Made by a program: the position numbers and the translations under genes. Shown piece by piece: positions 50,658-60,282 of a stretch of DNA of 64,000 bases (position 1 is its first letter; each line of letters opens with the position of its first letter). Below the pieces are notes generated by a model. It was given only the letters and a program-made list of their open reading frames with translations, ran no database searches and was not told the origin of the DNA. This DNA is from Streptomyces chumphonensis (GTDB lineage Bacteria; Actinomycetota; Actinomycetes; Streptomycetales; Streptomycetaceae): NCBI RefSeq assembly GCF_014779715.1, contig NZ_JACXYU010000014.1, forward strand, positions 62,001 to 126,000, read 5' to 3'.

Positions 50658-52301
50658 TTGAATACACAACGCAGCACGAGACGTCGAACCGGACGCCGGG
50701 CTCTCGCAGTCATGGCGGCCCTGCTCATCCCCGCCGGCGGTCTGGTCTTCATGGCCACCCCGGCTCAGGCGGCCGAGGAGGCCACGGCCACGTTCACCCG
50801 GACCGCCGACTGGGGAACGGGCTTCGAAGGCAAGTGGACCATCAAGAACACCGGTGACACCACGCTGAACAGCTGGGAGCTGGAGTGGGACTTCCCCTCC
50901 GGCACCGCGGTGACCAGCCACTGGGAAGCGAAGGTCACCAAGAGCGGTGACCACTACACCGCCGTCAACCTGGGCTGGAACGGCACCATCGCCCCCGGTG
51001 CCAGCGTCAGCTTCGGCTTCGGTGGCACCGGTTCGGGCGCGCCCAGCGGCTGCCTGATCAACGGCAAGGCGTGTGACGGCTCCGGCGGTCCCGACCCGAC
51101 ACCGACCCCCACGGACCCGACGCCGACGCCGACGGACCCGAACCCGACCCCCACCGACCCGAACCCGACGCCCACGCCGCCCGGTCAGCACATCAACCTG
51201 GGCTACTTCACCGAGTGGGGCGTCTACGGCCGCGACTACCACGTCAAGGACCTGGTCACCTCCGGTGCCGCCGAGAAGCTGACGCACATCAACTACTCGT
51301 TCGGCAACGTGCAGGGCGGCAAGTGCACGATGGGCGACAGCTACGCCGCCATCGACAAGGCGTACACCGCGGCGGGTTCCGTGGACGGCAAGGCCGACAC
51401 CTGGGACCAGCCCCTGCGCGGCAACTTCAACCAGCTCCTGAAGCTGAAGAAGGCCTACCCGCACATCAAGATCCTGTGGTCCTTCGGCGGCTGGACCTGG
51501 TCCGGCGGCTTCGGTGACGCCATGAAGAACCCGGCCGCCTTCGCGTCGTCCTGCCACGACCTGGTGTACGACCCGCGCTGGGCCGGTCTCTTCGACGGCA
51601 TCGACCTGGACTGGGAGTACCCCAACGCCTGCGGTCTCAGCTGTGACAACAGCGGCCCGGACTCGATGCGGAAGATGATGCAGGCCTTCCGTGCCAAGTT
51701 CGGCCAGGACCAGCTCGTGACGGCCGCGATCACCGCCGACGCCTCCAGCGGCGGCAAGATCGACAAGGCGGACTACGCCGGTGCGGCGCAGTACACCGAC
51801 TGGTACAACGTCATGACGTACGACTTCTTCGGCGCCTGGAACAAGACCGGTCCCACGGCCCCCCACTCGCCGCTGACGTCGTACAACGGCATCCCGCAGG
51901 AGGGCTTCAACTCCGCCGACGCGATCGCCAAGCTGAAGGCCAAGGGCGTGCCCGCCAAGAAGCTCCTCCTCGGCATCGGCTTCTACGGCCGCGGCTGGAC
52001 CGGCGTGACGCAGGCCGAGCCGGGCGGCACCGCGACCGGTGCGGCTCCGGGCACCTACGAGGCCGGCATCGAGGACTACAAGGTCCTCAAGCAGCGCTGC
52101 CCGGCCACCGGGACCATCGCGGGCACCGCATACGCCAAGTGCGGTGACCAGTGGTGGAGCTACGACACGCCCAGCACCATCAAGGGCAAGATGAACTGGG
52201 CCAAGCAGCAGGGCCTGGGCGGTGCGTTCTTCTGGGAGACCAGTGGCGACACCGCGAACGGTGAGCTGGTGACCGCCATCCACCAGGGCCTCAACGGCTG
52301 A
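50658..52301 (+). CDS. chiC: Secreted GH18 chitinase with CBM2
   Basis: 547 aa from TTG 50658; GGAG lies 5 nt upstream. Twin-arginine-like basic start and signal peptide ending about ATPAQA (residue 38), CBM2 domain (about 40-137), a Pro/Thr/Asp linker (about 145-176), then GH18 (from about 178) with the catalytic motif FDGIDLDWEYP and acid Glu320. Position next to the atp operon fits chiC of S. coelicolor from memory, although that enzyme's linker differs. The protein degrades chitin outside the cell. A hairpin follows the stop. Confidence 0.93.
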   Translation: MNTQRSTRRRTGRRALAVMAALLIPAGGLVFMATPAQAAEEATATFTRTADWGTGFEGKWTIKNTGDTTLNSWELEWDFPSGTAVTSHWEAKVTKSGDHYTAVNLGWNGTIAPGASVSFGFGGTGSGAPSGCLINGKACDGSGGPDPTPTPTDPTPTPTDPNPTPTDPNPTPTPPGQHINLGYFTEWGVYGRDYHVKDLVTSGAAEKLTHINYSFGNVQGGKCTMGDSYAAIDKAYTAAGSVDGKADTWDQPLRGNFNQLLKLKKAYPHIKILWSFGGWTWSGGFGDAMKNPAAFASSCHDLVYDPRWAGLFDGIDLDWEYPNACGLSCDNSGPDSMRKMMQAFRAKFGQDQLVTAAITADASSGGKIDKADYAGAAQYTDWYNVMTYDFFGAWNKTGPTAPHSPLTSYNGIPQEGFNSADAIAKLKAKGVPAKKLLLGIGFYGRGWTGVTQAEPGGTATGAAPGTYEAGIEDYKVLKQRCPATGTIAGTAYAKCGDQWWSYDTPSTIKGKMNWAKQQGLGGAFFWETSGDTANGELVTAIHQGLNG

Positions 52302-52329
52302 CCCGCTCGATCTGACCCACCCCCCGATC

Positions 52330-52363
52330 GCCGGGGAGACGGCCCGCCCGCCGTCTCCCCGGC
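52330..52363 (+). terminator. chiC terminator hairpin
   Basis: A perfect 13-bp stem (GCCGGGGAGACGG, 52330-52342; 52351-52363) with an 8-nt loop lies 29 bp beyond the chiC stop. It has no U-tract. Confidence 0.75.
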
Positions 52364-52567
52364 TCCTTCGTGTGTGGAGCGTGCTCCCCCGCACCCGGAC
52401 CCCCGCAGCGCGCAGGAGAGGCCGGGGATCAGGGGTCAGGGGGCAGGCGTCGGGCCCGGCCGGAGCCTCGGGAAACGGGCGACGCCCCGTGTCCGCACCG
52501 GCGCCGGGGCGGCGCGAGAGCTGCGGGCGGGCGTCCCATCGCCCCGGGCCGGGCCACGGACACGACA

Positions 52568-52597
52568 CGGCCCGGCACCCTGCGGGGTGCCGGGCCG
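52568..52597 (-). terminator. Terminator hairpin downstream of the DUF2550 gene
   Basis: A perfect 13-bp stem (52568-52580 with 52585-52597) with a TGCG tetraloop lies 31 bp past the stop of the minus-strand DUF2550 gene. Confidence 0.75.
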
Positions 52598-52627
52598 GTG
52601 AACGGTTCGAGGGGGGGAGCGGAAGGT

Positions 52628-53080
52628 CTACGCGACGTTGACGCGTTGGCCGGGGGGCGCGGCCTCCAGCCAGGCGAGGAACCCCGTCAGGGCGTCCTCG
52701 CTCATCGCCAGCTCCACCGGGGTGCCGTCGTGCAGGCAGCTGAGGACGACGGCGTCGGAGAGCAGCGCCAGCTCCTCCTCGCCCTGCGGGGTACGGCGGC
52801 GGAGGACCTCGACGGCCTCACGCACGAGCAGTCGGCGCGGCCGGAGCGCGTAGGAGAAGACGCGGTACCACTCGACGCGGTCACCCCGGTAGCGGGCGAT
52901 GCCGTAGCTCCAGCCCCTGCCGGTCGGCTCCTCGCTCTCCTCCTTGGGCACGTCCCAGCGCAGGCTGCAGTCGAACGTGCCGCCCGACCGCTGGATCAGC
53001 CGGCGGCGCAGCCCGAAGACGAACAGCGCCGTCAGCACCAGCGCCACGAACAGCCCGCACAGCACCAGGGCGAGGGTCAC
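52628..53080 (-). CDS. DUF2550 family membrane-anchored protein
   Basis: 150 aa from GTG 53080. One N-terminal membrane helix (about 3-24), followed by RRRLIQRSGGTFDCSLRW and a soluble domain with GWSYGIARYRGDRVEWYRVFS, the DUF2550 marks. The family is restricted to Actinobacteria and lies downstream of atpC in many of them. Function unknown. It is on the same strand as the atp operon, but a strong hairpin separates the two. Confidence 0.88.
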   Translation of the reverse strand: MTLALVLCGLFVALVLTALFVFGLRRRLIQRSGGTFDCSLRWDVPKEESEEPTGRGWSYGIARYRGDRVEWYRVFSYALRPRRLLVREAVEVLRRRTPQGEEELALLSDAVVLSCLHDGTPVELAMSEDALTGFLAWLEAAPPGQRVNVA

Positions 53081-53151
53081 GTGTCACCGACCTCCTCGCA
53101 TCTCCCCGCATGCCGCGCGCGGTGCGCGGATACGCCCTCCATGATGACTCA

Positions 53152-53194
53152 GCCGCGGACCGTCCCGGAGCAGCGCTCCGGAGCCGTCCGCGGC
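53152..53194 (-). terminator. Terminator of the atp operon
   Basis: A 9-bp (53152-53160 with 53186-53194) and a 7-bp (53165-53171 with 53175-53181) perfect stem stack through a partly paired internal loop and close an AGC triloop. It lies 23 bp beyond the atpC stop on the minus strand. Confidence 0.75.
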
Positions 53195-53216
53195 TGATTG
53201 ACACGTACCCGCGGGT

Positions 53217-53600
53217 TCAGCGTGCGACCGCCACGGCCCGCAGGCGGACGTCGGCGCGTCGTTCCGCCGCCGCGTCCAGGTCCGACTTGGCCTTCTCGAG
53301 CGCCCGCTCCGCGCGCTCGACGTCGATCTCGTAACTCAGTTCGGCGATCTCGGCCAGCAGCGACAGCTTGTTGTCGGCGAACGAGATGAAACCGCCGTGC
53401 ACCGCCGCGATCACGGTGCCGTCGCCGCTCTCACCGGTGGTGCGGATCGTGACCGGCCCGGACTCCAGCACGCCGAGCAGCGGCTGGTGACCGGGCATGA
53501 CGCCGATCTCACCCGAAGAGGTGCGCGCGACGACCAGCCTGGCCTCGCCCGACCAGACCCGGCGGTCGGCGGCGACCAACTCGACGTGCAGCTCAGCCAC
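53217..53600 (-). CDS. atpC: ATP synthase epsilon subunit
   Basis: 127 aa, last gene of the operon. Beta-sandwich start AELHVELVAADRRVWSGEAR with the conserved GEIGVMPGHQPLLGVLESGPV segment, then the C-terminal helical hairpin (AERALEKAKSDLDAAAERRA). In the F1 stalk it couples gamma to the c-ring and can brake ATP hydrolysis. The gap to atpD is 94 bp. Confidence 0.97.
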   Translation of the reverse strand: MAELHVELVAADRRVWSGEARLVVARTSSGEIGVMPGHQPLLGVLESGPVTIRTTGESGDGTVIAAVHGGFISFADNKLSLLAEIAELSYEIDVERAERALEKAKSDLDAAAERRADVRLRAVAVAR

Positions 53601-53694
53601 AGTGGCTCCTCAAACTGGGATTTCTCAAGAATAGGGGGTACGGCGGGCGGGGGCCGGACCGGGTCCGGCCCCCGCCTTCCGCTGGGCCCGGGCG

Positions 53695-55137
53695 TCAGGA
53701 GACGCCGAGCTCCTTGGCCTTGGCCTTCAGGTCGTCCAGGCCACCGCACATGAAGAACGCCTGCTCGGGGAAGTGGTCGTACTCACCGTCGGCGATCGCG
53801 TTGAACGCGGCGATCGACTCGTCCAGCGGAACGTCCGATCCGTCGAGACCGGTGAACTGCTTCGCCGCGTGGGTGTTCTGCGACAGGAAGCGCTCGATAC
53901 GACGGGCGCGGTGGACGGTGAGCTTGTCCTCCTCGCCGAGCTCGTCGATACCGAGAATGGCGATGATGTCCTGGAGGTCCTTGTACTTCTGCAGGATCCC
54001 CTTGACGCGGGAGGCGCACTCGTAGTGCTCCTGCGTGATGTAGCGCGGGTCCAGGATGCGGGACGTCGAGTCCAGCGGGTCCACCGCCGGGTAGATGCCC
54101 TTCTCCGAGATCGGACGGGAGAGCACCGTGGTGGCGTCCAGGTGGGCGAAGGTGGTCGCCGGGGCCGGGTCGGTCAGGTCGTCCGCGGGGACGTAGATCG
54201 CCTGCATCGAGGTGATCGAGTGACCACGGGTCGAGGTGATGCGCTCCTGGAGCACACCCATCTCGTCGGCCAGGTTCGGCTGGTATCCCACCGCGGAGGG
54301 CATGCGGCCCAGCAGCGTGGAGACCTCGGAGCCGGCCTGGGTGAAGCGGAAGATGTTGTCGATGAAGAACAGCACGTCCTGCTTCTGCACATCGCGGAAG
54401 TACTCCGCCATGGTCAGACCGGCCAGGGCGACGCGCAGACGCGTGCCCGGCGGCTCGTCCATCTGGCCGAAGACGAGGGCCGTCTGCGGGAGCACGCCCG
54501 ACTCGGCCATCTCCTCGATGAGGTCGTTGCCCTCACGGGTGCGCTCGCCGACACCGGCGAACACGGAAACGCCCTCGTGCAGCTTGGCCACACGCATGAT
54601 CATTTCCTGGATGAGGACGGTCTTGCCGACGCCGGCGCCGCCGAAGAGGCCGATCTTGCCGCCCTTGACGTACGGGGTCAGCAGGTCGACGACCTTCAGG
54701 CCGGTCTCGAACATCTCGGTCTTGGACTCGAGCTGGTCGAAGGCCGGGGCCTTGCGGTGGATCGCCCAGCGCTCGGTGACCTCGGACTCGGCCTCCGGCT
54801 CGTTGAGGATCTCGCCCAGGGTGTTGAACACGCGGCCCTTGGTGACGTCACCGACGGGGACGGTGATGCCGTCGCCGGTGTCGGTCACCGGGGCCTGGCG
54901 GACCAGGCCGTCGGTGGGCTGCATGGAGATGGCACGCACCAGGCCCTCGCCCAGGTGCTGCGCGACCTCCAGGGTCAGCGTCTTGGTGGTGCCTTCCTCG
55001 GCCGGGTCGGCGACCTGGACGGTGAGGGCGTTGTAGATGTCCGGCATCGCGTCGACGGGGAACTCCACGTCGACGACCGGGCCGATGACCCGCGCGACGC
55101 GGCCCGTCGCGACGGCCGTCTGAGCAGTGGTGGTCAT
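53695..55137 (-). CDS. atpD: ATP synthase beta subunit
   Basis: 480 aa catalytic subunit. Walker A GGAGVGKT, FAGVGERTREGNDL with the catalytic Glu, and the DELSEEDK-like region (DELGEEDKLTVHRARRIERF). Starts 2 bp after atpG stop. Together with alpha it forms the three active sites of F1. Normal length and no unusual residues seen. Confidence 0.98.
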   Translation of the reverse strand: MTTTAQTAVATGRVARVIGPVVDVEFPVDAMPDIYNALTVQVADPAEEGTTKTLTLEVAQHLGEGLVRAISMQPTDGLVRQAPVTDTGDGITVPVGDVTKGRVFNTLGEILNEPEAESEVTERWAIHRKAPAFDQLESKTEMFETGLKVVDLLTPYVKGGKIGLFGGAGVGKTVLIQEMIMRVAKLHEGVSVFAGVGERTREGNDLIEEMAESGVLPQTALVFGQMDEPPGTRLRVALAGLTMAEYFRDVQKQDVLFFIDNIFRFTQAGSEVSTLLGRMPSAVGYQPNLADEMGVLQERITSTRGHSITSMQAIYVPADDLTDPAPATTFAHLDATTVLSRPISEKGIYPAVDPLDSTSRILDPRYITQEHYECASRVKGILQKYKDLQDIIAILGIDELGEEDKLTVHRARRIERFLSQNTHAAKQFTGLDGSDVPLDESIAAFNAIADGEYDHFPEQAFFMCGGLDDLKAKAKELGVS

Positions 55138-55139
55138 AG

Positions 55140-56069
55140 TTATCGGTCACTCCCCGCAGAAGCGTCGGCCAGCGCGCTGGCACCACCGACGATCTCGCTG
55201 ATTTCCTGGGTGATGTCGGCCTGGCGGGCCGCGTTGGCAAGCCGCGTGAGCGACTTGATGAGCTCTTCCGCGTTGTCGGTCGCCGACTTCATCGCCCGAC
55301 GGCGGGCCGCGTGCTCGGAGGCGGCGGCCTGCAGCAGGGCGTTGTAGACCCGGCTCTCGACGTACCGCGGCAGCAGCGCGTCGAGCACCTCCTCCGCCGA
55401 CGGCTCGAAGTCGTACAGCGGCTGGACGCGCTCGGCGGCCTTCTTGCCGGCCTCCGGCTCCGCGTCCGACGACTCCAGCGTGAGCGGCAGCATCCGGCGG
55501 TCGACCGGCTCCTGCGTCATCATCGAGACGAACTCGGTGAAGACGATGTGCAGCTCGTCGACGCCGCCGTCCGCGGTGTCCCGTCCGATGGCCTCGATGA
55601 GCGGCGCCGCGATCCTCTTGGCGTCCGCGTACACGGGGCTGTCGGTGAAGCCGGTCCAGGAGTCCGCGACGGTCTTCTCACGGAAGTTGTAGTACGCCAC
55701 GCCCTTGCGGCCGACGACGTAGGTCACGACGTCCTTGCCCTCCGAGGAGAGCCGCTGGGTGAGCTGCTCCGCCGCCTTGATGGCGTTGGAGGAGTACCCG
55801 CCGGCCAGACCGCGGTCACTCGTCACGAGCAGCACGGCGGCCCGCTGCGGAGCCTCCACCTCGGTGGTCAGCGGGTGCTTGACCTCCGCGCCGCCCGCCA
55901 CCGCGGTGACCGCGGCGGTGAGCTCCTCGGCGTAGGGCGTGGAGGCCGCCACCTGGCGCTGCGCCTTGACGATGCGCGAGGCGGCGATCATCTCCATCGC
56001 CTTGGTGATCTTCTTGGTGGCCTTGACGGACTTGATCCGCCGCTTGTAGACCCGGAGCTGGGCACCCAT
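55140..56069 (-). CDS. atpG: ATP synthase gamma subunit
   Basis: 309 aa rotor shaft. N-terminal coiled-coil helix (GAQLRVYKRRIKSVKATKKITKAMEM), the middle Rossmann-like domain (LLVTSDRGLAGGYSSNAIKA), and the C-terminal helix (SATDNAEELIKSLTRLANAARQ). It carries an insertion relative to E. coli gamma in the 190-230 region (SSDAEPEAGKKAAERVQPL), as in other actinobacteria. It lies 2 bp from atpA and from atpD. Confidence 0.97.
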   Translation of the reverse strand: MGAQLRVYKRRIKSVKATKKITKAMEMIAASRIVKAQRQVAASTPYAEELTAAVTAVAGGAEVKHPLTTEVEAPQRAAVLLVTSDRGLAGGYSSNAIKAAEQLTQRLSSEGKDVVTYVVGRKGVAYYNFREKTVADSWTGFTDSPVYADAKRIAAPLIEAIGRDTADGGVDELHIVFTEFVSMMTQEPVDRRMLPLTLESSDAEPEAGKKAAERVQPLYDFEPSAEEVLDALLPRYVESRVYNALLQAAASEHAARRRAMKSATDNAEELIKSLTRLANAARQADITQEISEIVGGASALADASAGSDR

Positions 56070-56071
56070 GC

Positions 56072-57643
56072 TCAGCCCTCGCCCAGAAGCTTGCCGTCCG
56101 AGGTCTCGAACTGCTTCTTGAAGGACTCGACGACCTCACGCAGCTTCGCCAGGGTGTCGTCCGACATCTTGGCGCCCTCGCGGATGCCGGTCATCAGGTC
56201 CTTGTGCTCGCGGTGGAGGAAGTCCAGCAGCTCCTTCTCGAAGCGGCGGACGTCCGCGACCGGGACGACGTCCATCAGACCGTTGGTGCCGGCCCAGATG
56301 GAGACGACCTGGTCCTCGGTCGGGTACGGCGCGTACTGGCCCTGCTTGAGCAGCTCCACCATGCGCTGGCCCCGCTCCAGGGCGGACTTCGAGGCGGCGT
56401 CCAGGTCCGAACCGAAGGCGGCGAACGCCTCCAGCTCACGGAACTGGGCCAGGTCCACGCGGAGCCGGCCGGAGACCTGCCGCATGGCCTTGTGCTGCGC
56501 GGAGCCACCGACACGGGAGACGGAGATACCGACGTTCAGCGCCGGGCGCTGGCCCGCGTTGAAGAGGTCCGACTCCAGGAAGCACTGGCCGTCGGTGATG
56601 GAGATGACGTTGGTCGGGATGAACGCCGACACGTCGTTGGCCTTGGTCTCGACGATCGGGAGGCCGGTCATCGAACCGGAGCCCATCTCGTCGGAGAGCT
56701 TGGCGCAGCGCTCCAGCAGCCGGGAGTGCAGGTAGAACACGTCGCCCGGGTAGGCCTCGCGGCCCGGCGGGCGGCGCAGCAGCAGGGAGACGGCGCGGTA
56801 GGCGTCGGCCTGCTTGGACAGGTCGTCGAAGATGACCAGGACGTGCTTGCCCTGGTACATCCAGTGCTGGCCGATGGCCGAGCCGGTGTAGGGCGCCAGG
56901 TACTTGAAGCCCGCCGGGTCGGACGCCGGGGCGGCGACGATGGTCGTGTACTCCAGGGCGCCGGCCTCCTCCAGCGCGCCGCGCACGCTGGCGATGGTGG
57001 AGCCCTTCTGGCCGACCGCGACGTAGATGCAGCGGACCTGCTTGCTCGGGTCGCCGCTCGCCCAGTTGGCCTTCTGGTTGATGATCGTGTCGACCGCGAG
57101 CGCCGTCTTGCCGGTCTGCCGGTCGCCGATGATCAGCTGACGCTGGCCACGGCCGATCGGGGTCATGGCGTCGACGGCCTTGTAGCCGGTTTCCATCGGC
57201 TCGTGCACCGACTTGCGCTGCATGACCGTGGGGGCCTGCAGCTCCAGCGCGCGGCGGCCGTCGGTCTCGATCTCCCCGAGACCGTCGATCGGGTTGCCCA
57301 GCGGGTCGACGACCCGGCCGAGGTAGCCCTCGCCCACCGCCACCGAGAGGACCTCGCCGGTGCGGCGCACCGTCTGGCCCTCCTCGATGCCGCTGAACTC
57401 ACCGAGGACAACCGCACCGACCTCGCGCTCTTCGAGGTTCAGAGCGAGGCCGAGCGTGCCGTCCTCGAACTTCAGCAGCTCGTTCGCCATGGCCGAGGGC
57501 AGACCCTCGACCTTCGCGATGCCGTCACCGGCAACGCTGACCGTCCCGACCTCTTCGCGCGAGGCCGCGTCCGGCGTGTACGACTGGACAAAGTTCTCCA
57601 GCGCGTCCCGGATCTCATCCGGCCGGATCGTGAGCTCCGCCAT
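56072..57643 (-). CDS. atpA: ATP synthase alpha subunit
   Basis: 523 aa from ATG 57643 (MAELTIRPDEIRDALE); the in-frame upstream codons (MGRSRYIRAQQ) fall in the operon leader. Walker A GDRQTGKTALA, VAAPASDPAG and the C-terminal bundle. Regulatory non-catalytic sites with beta form the F1 hexamer. A 98-bp gap to atpH contains a possible ribosome-binding site GGGAACC. Confidence 0.97.
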   Translation of the reverse strand: MAELTIRPDEIRDALENFVQSYTPDAASREEVGTVSVAGDGIAKVEGLPSAMANELLKFEDGTLGLALNLEEREVGAVVLGEFSGIEEGQTVRRTGEVLSVAVGEGYLGRVVDPLGNPIDGLGEIETDGRRALELQAPTVMQRKSVHEPMETGYKAVDAMTPIGRGQRQLIIGDRQTGKTALAVDTIINQKANWASGDPSKQVRCIYVAVGQKGSTIASVRGALEEAGALEYTTIVAAPASDPAGFKYLAPYTGSAIGQHWMYQGKHVLVIFDDLSKQADAYRAVSLLLRRPPGREAYPGDVFYLHSRLLERCAKLSDEMGSGSMTGLPIVETKANDVSAFIPTNVISITDGQCFLESDLFNAGQRPALNVGISVSRVGGSAQHKAMRQVSGRLRVDLAQFRELEAFAAFGSDLDAASKSALERGQRMVELLKQGQYAPYPTEDQVVSIWAGTNGLMDVVPVADVRRFEKELLDFLHREHKDLMTGIREGAKMSDDTLAKLREVVESFKKQFETSDGKLLGEG

Positions 57644-57741
57644 CTGGGTTCCCTGCTCTCCTTGTTGGGCCCGTATGTATCTGCTACGGCCCAACTCGGG
57701 CCGCTACGTACTGCTTGTTGAGTTGGTGGTGACCGGCCGGC

Positions 57742-58566
57742 TCAGCCGGCCATCCGCCGCTCGACCTCTTCGAGGCGGGCGGCCACGCTGCCGTTGATGA
57801 CGTCGTCACCGATGCGCACCGTGATCCCGCCGAGGACCGCCGGGTCCACGTCGAGGTTCAGGTGCACCTCCCGGCCGTAGAGGCGGGTCAGGGCGGCGCC
57901 GAGGCGCTGCTTCTGCCCGTCACTCAGCGGAACCGCGGAGGTGACGACCGCGACGGAGCGGTCGCGACGCTCGGCGGCCAGCTGGGAAAGGGCCTCCAGG
58001 CCACCTTCCAGGCTACGGCCTCGCGGCTGACCGACCAGGCGGATCACCAGGCGCTCGGTGGCGGGCTGGGCCCGGCCCCCCAGCAGCCGGTGCAGCAGCT
58101 CGGTCTGCGCGCTCTTGAGCGACGCGTCGCCGACCTTGCCGCTGAGCGCCGACCGCAGCTCCGCGGAGGAGGCGACGATCCGGCCGAACCGGAACAGCTC
58201 GTCCTCCACGTCACCGAGCGTGCCCGCCCGGTCCGCGGCGACCAGGTCGGCGCTGTCCGCGAGCTGCTCGACGGCGTCCACCAGGTCACGCGAGCGCGAC
58301 CAGCGGGCGCGGACCATGCCGGAGACCAGGTCAACGGCCTCACCGCTGACCTGGCCGCCCAGCAGACGGCCCACAAGCCCGGCCTTCGCCTCGCCGGCCT
58401 GCGCCGGGTCGGTGAGCGTCCGGCGCAGGCGCACCTCACGGTCGAGCAGCGTGGTGACGGAGGCCAGCTCGTCGGCGAGCAGCGTCGCGTCGACGGACGT
58501 GTTGTCCGTCAGCGCGTTCAGCCGCTCCCGCGCGTCGGCCAGTGCCTCGCGACTCGCTCCGTTCAT
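57742..58566 (-). CDS. atpH: ATP synthase delta subunit
   Basis: 274 aa, longer than the roughly 180 aa of most bacteria but usual in Actinobacteria, where an N-terminal extension is common. The N-terminal helical bundle (REALADARERLNALTDN) and C-terminal domain (GREVHLNLDVDPAVLGGITVRIGDDVINGSV) are clear. It connects the F1 head to the b stator. Its start overlaps atpF by 4 bp. Confidence 0.95.
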   Translation of the reverse strand: MNGASREALADARERLNALTDNTSVDATLLADELASVTTLLDREVRLRRTLTDPAQAGEAKAGLVGRLLGGQVSGEAVDLVSGMVRARWSRSRDLVDAVEQLADSADLVAADRAGTLGDVEDELFRFGRIVASSAELRSALSGKVGDASLKSAQTELLHRLLGGRAQPATERLVIRLVGQPRGRSLEGGLEALSQLAAERRDRSVAVVTSAVPLSDGQKQRLGAALTRLYGREVHLNLDVDPAVLGGITVRIGDDVINGSVAARLEEVERRMAG

Positions 58567-59105
58567 CGGGCGGCCCCGGTCTCGGCCTTGGCCTCCAGGT
58601 CGTCCAGGAAGCGGTCGATGGTGCGGCTCTGCCGGGCGGTGTCCTCAAGGGACTCCCCGACGAGCTTCCCGGCCAGGTCGGTGGCGAGCTTGCCCACGTC
58701 CTGGCGCAGCGCCTGCGCGGCCTGCTTGCGGTCGGCCTCGATCTGGGTGTGACCGGCGGCGATGATCTCCTCACGCTGCCGCTGGCCCTCCGCACGCATC
58801 TCGGCGATGAGCGCGGCACCCTGCTCCTGCGCCTCCTGGCGCAGACGCGCGGCCTCGTGCCGGGCCTCGCTCAGCTGAGCCCGGTACTCCTCCAGCGTCT
58901 GCTGCGCCTCGGCCTGGGCAGCCTCGGCCTTCTCGATGCCCCCCTCGATCGCCTCACGCCGCTCGTCCAGGGCCTTGTTGATGGCCGGGAGGAGCTTCTT
59001 GGAGAAGACGAAGAAGACGATGCCGAAGGCGAGCAGGCCGATGACGACCTCAGGCCAGACCGGAAGCAGCGGATTCTGCGGGTCCTCGGCTGCCAGGTAC
59101 ATCAT
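58563..59105 (-). CDS. atpF: ATP synthase b subunit
   Basis: 180 aa. The N-terminal membrane helix (PLLPVWPEVVIGLLAFGIVFFVF) is followed by a long Ala/Glu/Arg/Gln coiled coil that forms the stator stalk. The first ATG at 59105 has GAAAGG 6 nt upstream; a second ATG follows immediately. It overlaps atpH by 4 bp. Confidence 0.96.
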   Translation of the reverse strand: MMYLAAEDPQNPLLPVWPEVVIGLLAFGIVFFVFSKKLLPAINKALDERREAIEGGIEKAEAAQAEAQQTLEEYRAQLSEARHEAARLRQEAQEQGAALIAEMRAEGQRQREEIIAAGHTQIEADRKQAAQALRQDVGKLATDLAGKLVGESLEDTARQSRTIDRFLDDLEAKAETGAAR

Positions 59106-59140
59106 GATGGACCTTTCGTCGAAATAAGGCTGCGGTCCGC

Positions 59141-59377
59141 TCAGGTAAGGATGAACGGAACGACGAAGCCGATCAGGGCCAGGGCCTCGACGACCGCGAA
59201 GCCGAGCAGCATGTTCTGGCGGATGAGGCCGGCGGCCTCGGGCTGGCGGGCGATGGCCTGCACACCGTTACCGAAGATGATGCCGACGCCGACACCGGGG
59301 CCGATGGCGGCGAGGCCGTAACCGATGGTGCCGACGTTGCCTTCAACGGCCGCGAGGGTCTCGAGAGCAGCAGACAT
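59141..59377 (-). CDS. atpE: ATP synthase c subunit
   Basis: 78 aa from ATG 59377, proteolipid of two membrane helices. Gly-rich helix 1 (GYGLAAIGPGVGVGIIFGNG) and helix 2 with the proton-binding Glu64 (GFAVVEALALIG). GGAACC precedes the ATG. It forms the rotor ring of Fo. Confidence 0.97.
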   Translation of the reverse strand: MSAALETLAAVEGNVGTIGYGLAAIGPGVGVGIIFGNGVQAIARQPEAAGLIRQNMLLGFAVVEALALIGFVVPFILT

Positions 59378-59472
59378 TCCGTTGGTTCCTTCTCTTGGTG
59401 GGCCGGTGGGTGGTTGGTCCACCGGACGACTTGGGGGTTGGGCGGGTGGCTCGGTGGCGCGGGGCCGCTACC

Positions 59473-60282
59473 TCAGTGGGCCTCTTCGAGCGCCTGGGAG
59501 AGGTAGGTGGCGGTCAGCACCGTGAACACGTAGGCCTGCAGTGCCTGGATGAAGAGCTCGAAGACCGTCAGCACGATCGTCATGGCGAACGAGGCCGTGG
59601 CGTAGACGGTGCCGAGGACGGTGCCGAGCATGTACCAGGTGGCGATCGTGAAGATGAGGATCAGCACGTGACCGGCGAACATGTTCGCGAAGAGTCGCAC
59701 GGCGAGGGTGAAGGGCCGGACGAAGATGTTCGACACGAACTCGATCGGCGTCAGGATGACGTAGATCGGCTTCGGGAGGCCGCTGGGCACGCACAGGTTG
59801 CGGATGCCGCCGACGAACCCGTTGGTCTTGAACGTCACCGTCATGTAGGTGGCCCAGACGACGATCGCGAGACCGGCCGGGTAGGCGATGACGGAGGTCA
59901 CGGGGAACTGGGCGACCGGGATGAGGGCCCAGAGGTTCATCATCCAGACGAAGAAGAACAGCGAGACCAGCAGCGGGACGAACGGCTCGCCCTTCTTGCC
60001 GATCACCTCGCGTGCGATGCCCTTGCGGACGAACTCGTAGCCCGCCTCGGCGACCATCTGGAGTTTGCCGGGCACGACCTTCGGGTTGGAGAAGGCCATC
60101 CAGAAGAAGGTCAGGATGATGGCCGTGCCGAGGACCGCCAGCAGCATCGGCTTGTTGAAATCGATCCCGCCGACCGTGAACATCGGGTCGAAGATGAACG
60201 ACCACACGCTCGGGGCCTCGAAGCCACAGCCTTTGAACAGGTGGCAGTCGGTCTCGAAGGCGAGCAACTGGTCACTACTCAC
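59473..60282 (-). CDS. atpB: ATP synthase a subunit
   Basis: 269 aa. Six predicted membrane segments with the essential Arg in the penultimate helix (FTLAVRLFANMFAGHVL), and an N-terminal SSDQLLAFETDCHLFKGCGF that is unusually Cys-rich. It provides the proton half-channels facing the c-ring. A 270-bp AT-rich gap separates it from atpI upstream. Confidence 0.96.
   Translation of the reverse strand: MSSDQLLAFETDCHLFKGCGFEAPSVWSFIFDPMFTVGGIDFNKPMLLAVLGTAIILTFFWMAFSNPKVVPGKLQMVAEAGYEFVRKGIAREVIGKKGEPFVPLLVSLFFFVWMMNLWALIPVAQFPVTSVIAYPAGLAIVVWATYMTVTFKTNGFVGGIRNLCVPSGLPKPIYVILTPIEFVSNIFVRPFTLAVRLFANMFAGHVLILIFTIATWYMLGTVLGTVYATASFAMTIVLTVFELFIQALQAYVFTVLTATYLSQALEEAH

Larger units (their letters stand above)
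52302..52627. other. Gene-free region between chiC and the DUF2550 gene
   Basis: 326 bp with two strong hairpins (listed separately) serving chiC on one side and the convergent DUF2550 gene on the other. Short open frames in between are Pro/Arg/Gly-rich and look like composition artefacts. Confidence 0.6.

Noticed and set aside
52364..52567. Short overlapping plus-strand frames between the chiC terminator and the DUF2550 terminator.
   Set aside because: All three are Arg/Pro/Gly-rich with no ribosome binding site or conserved motif.
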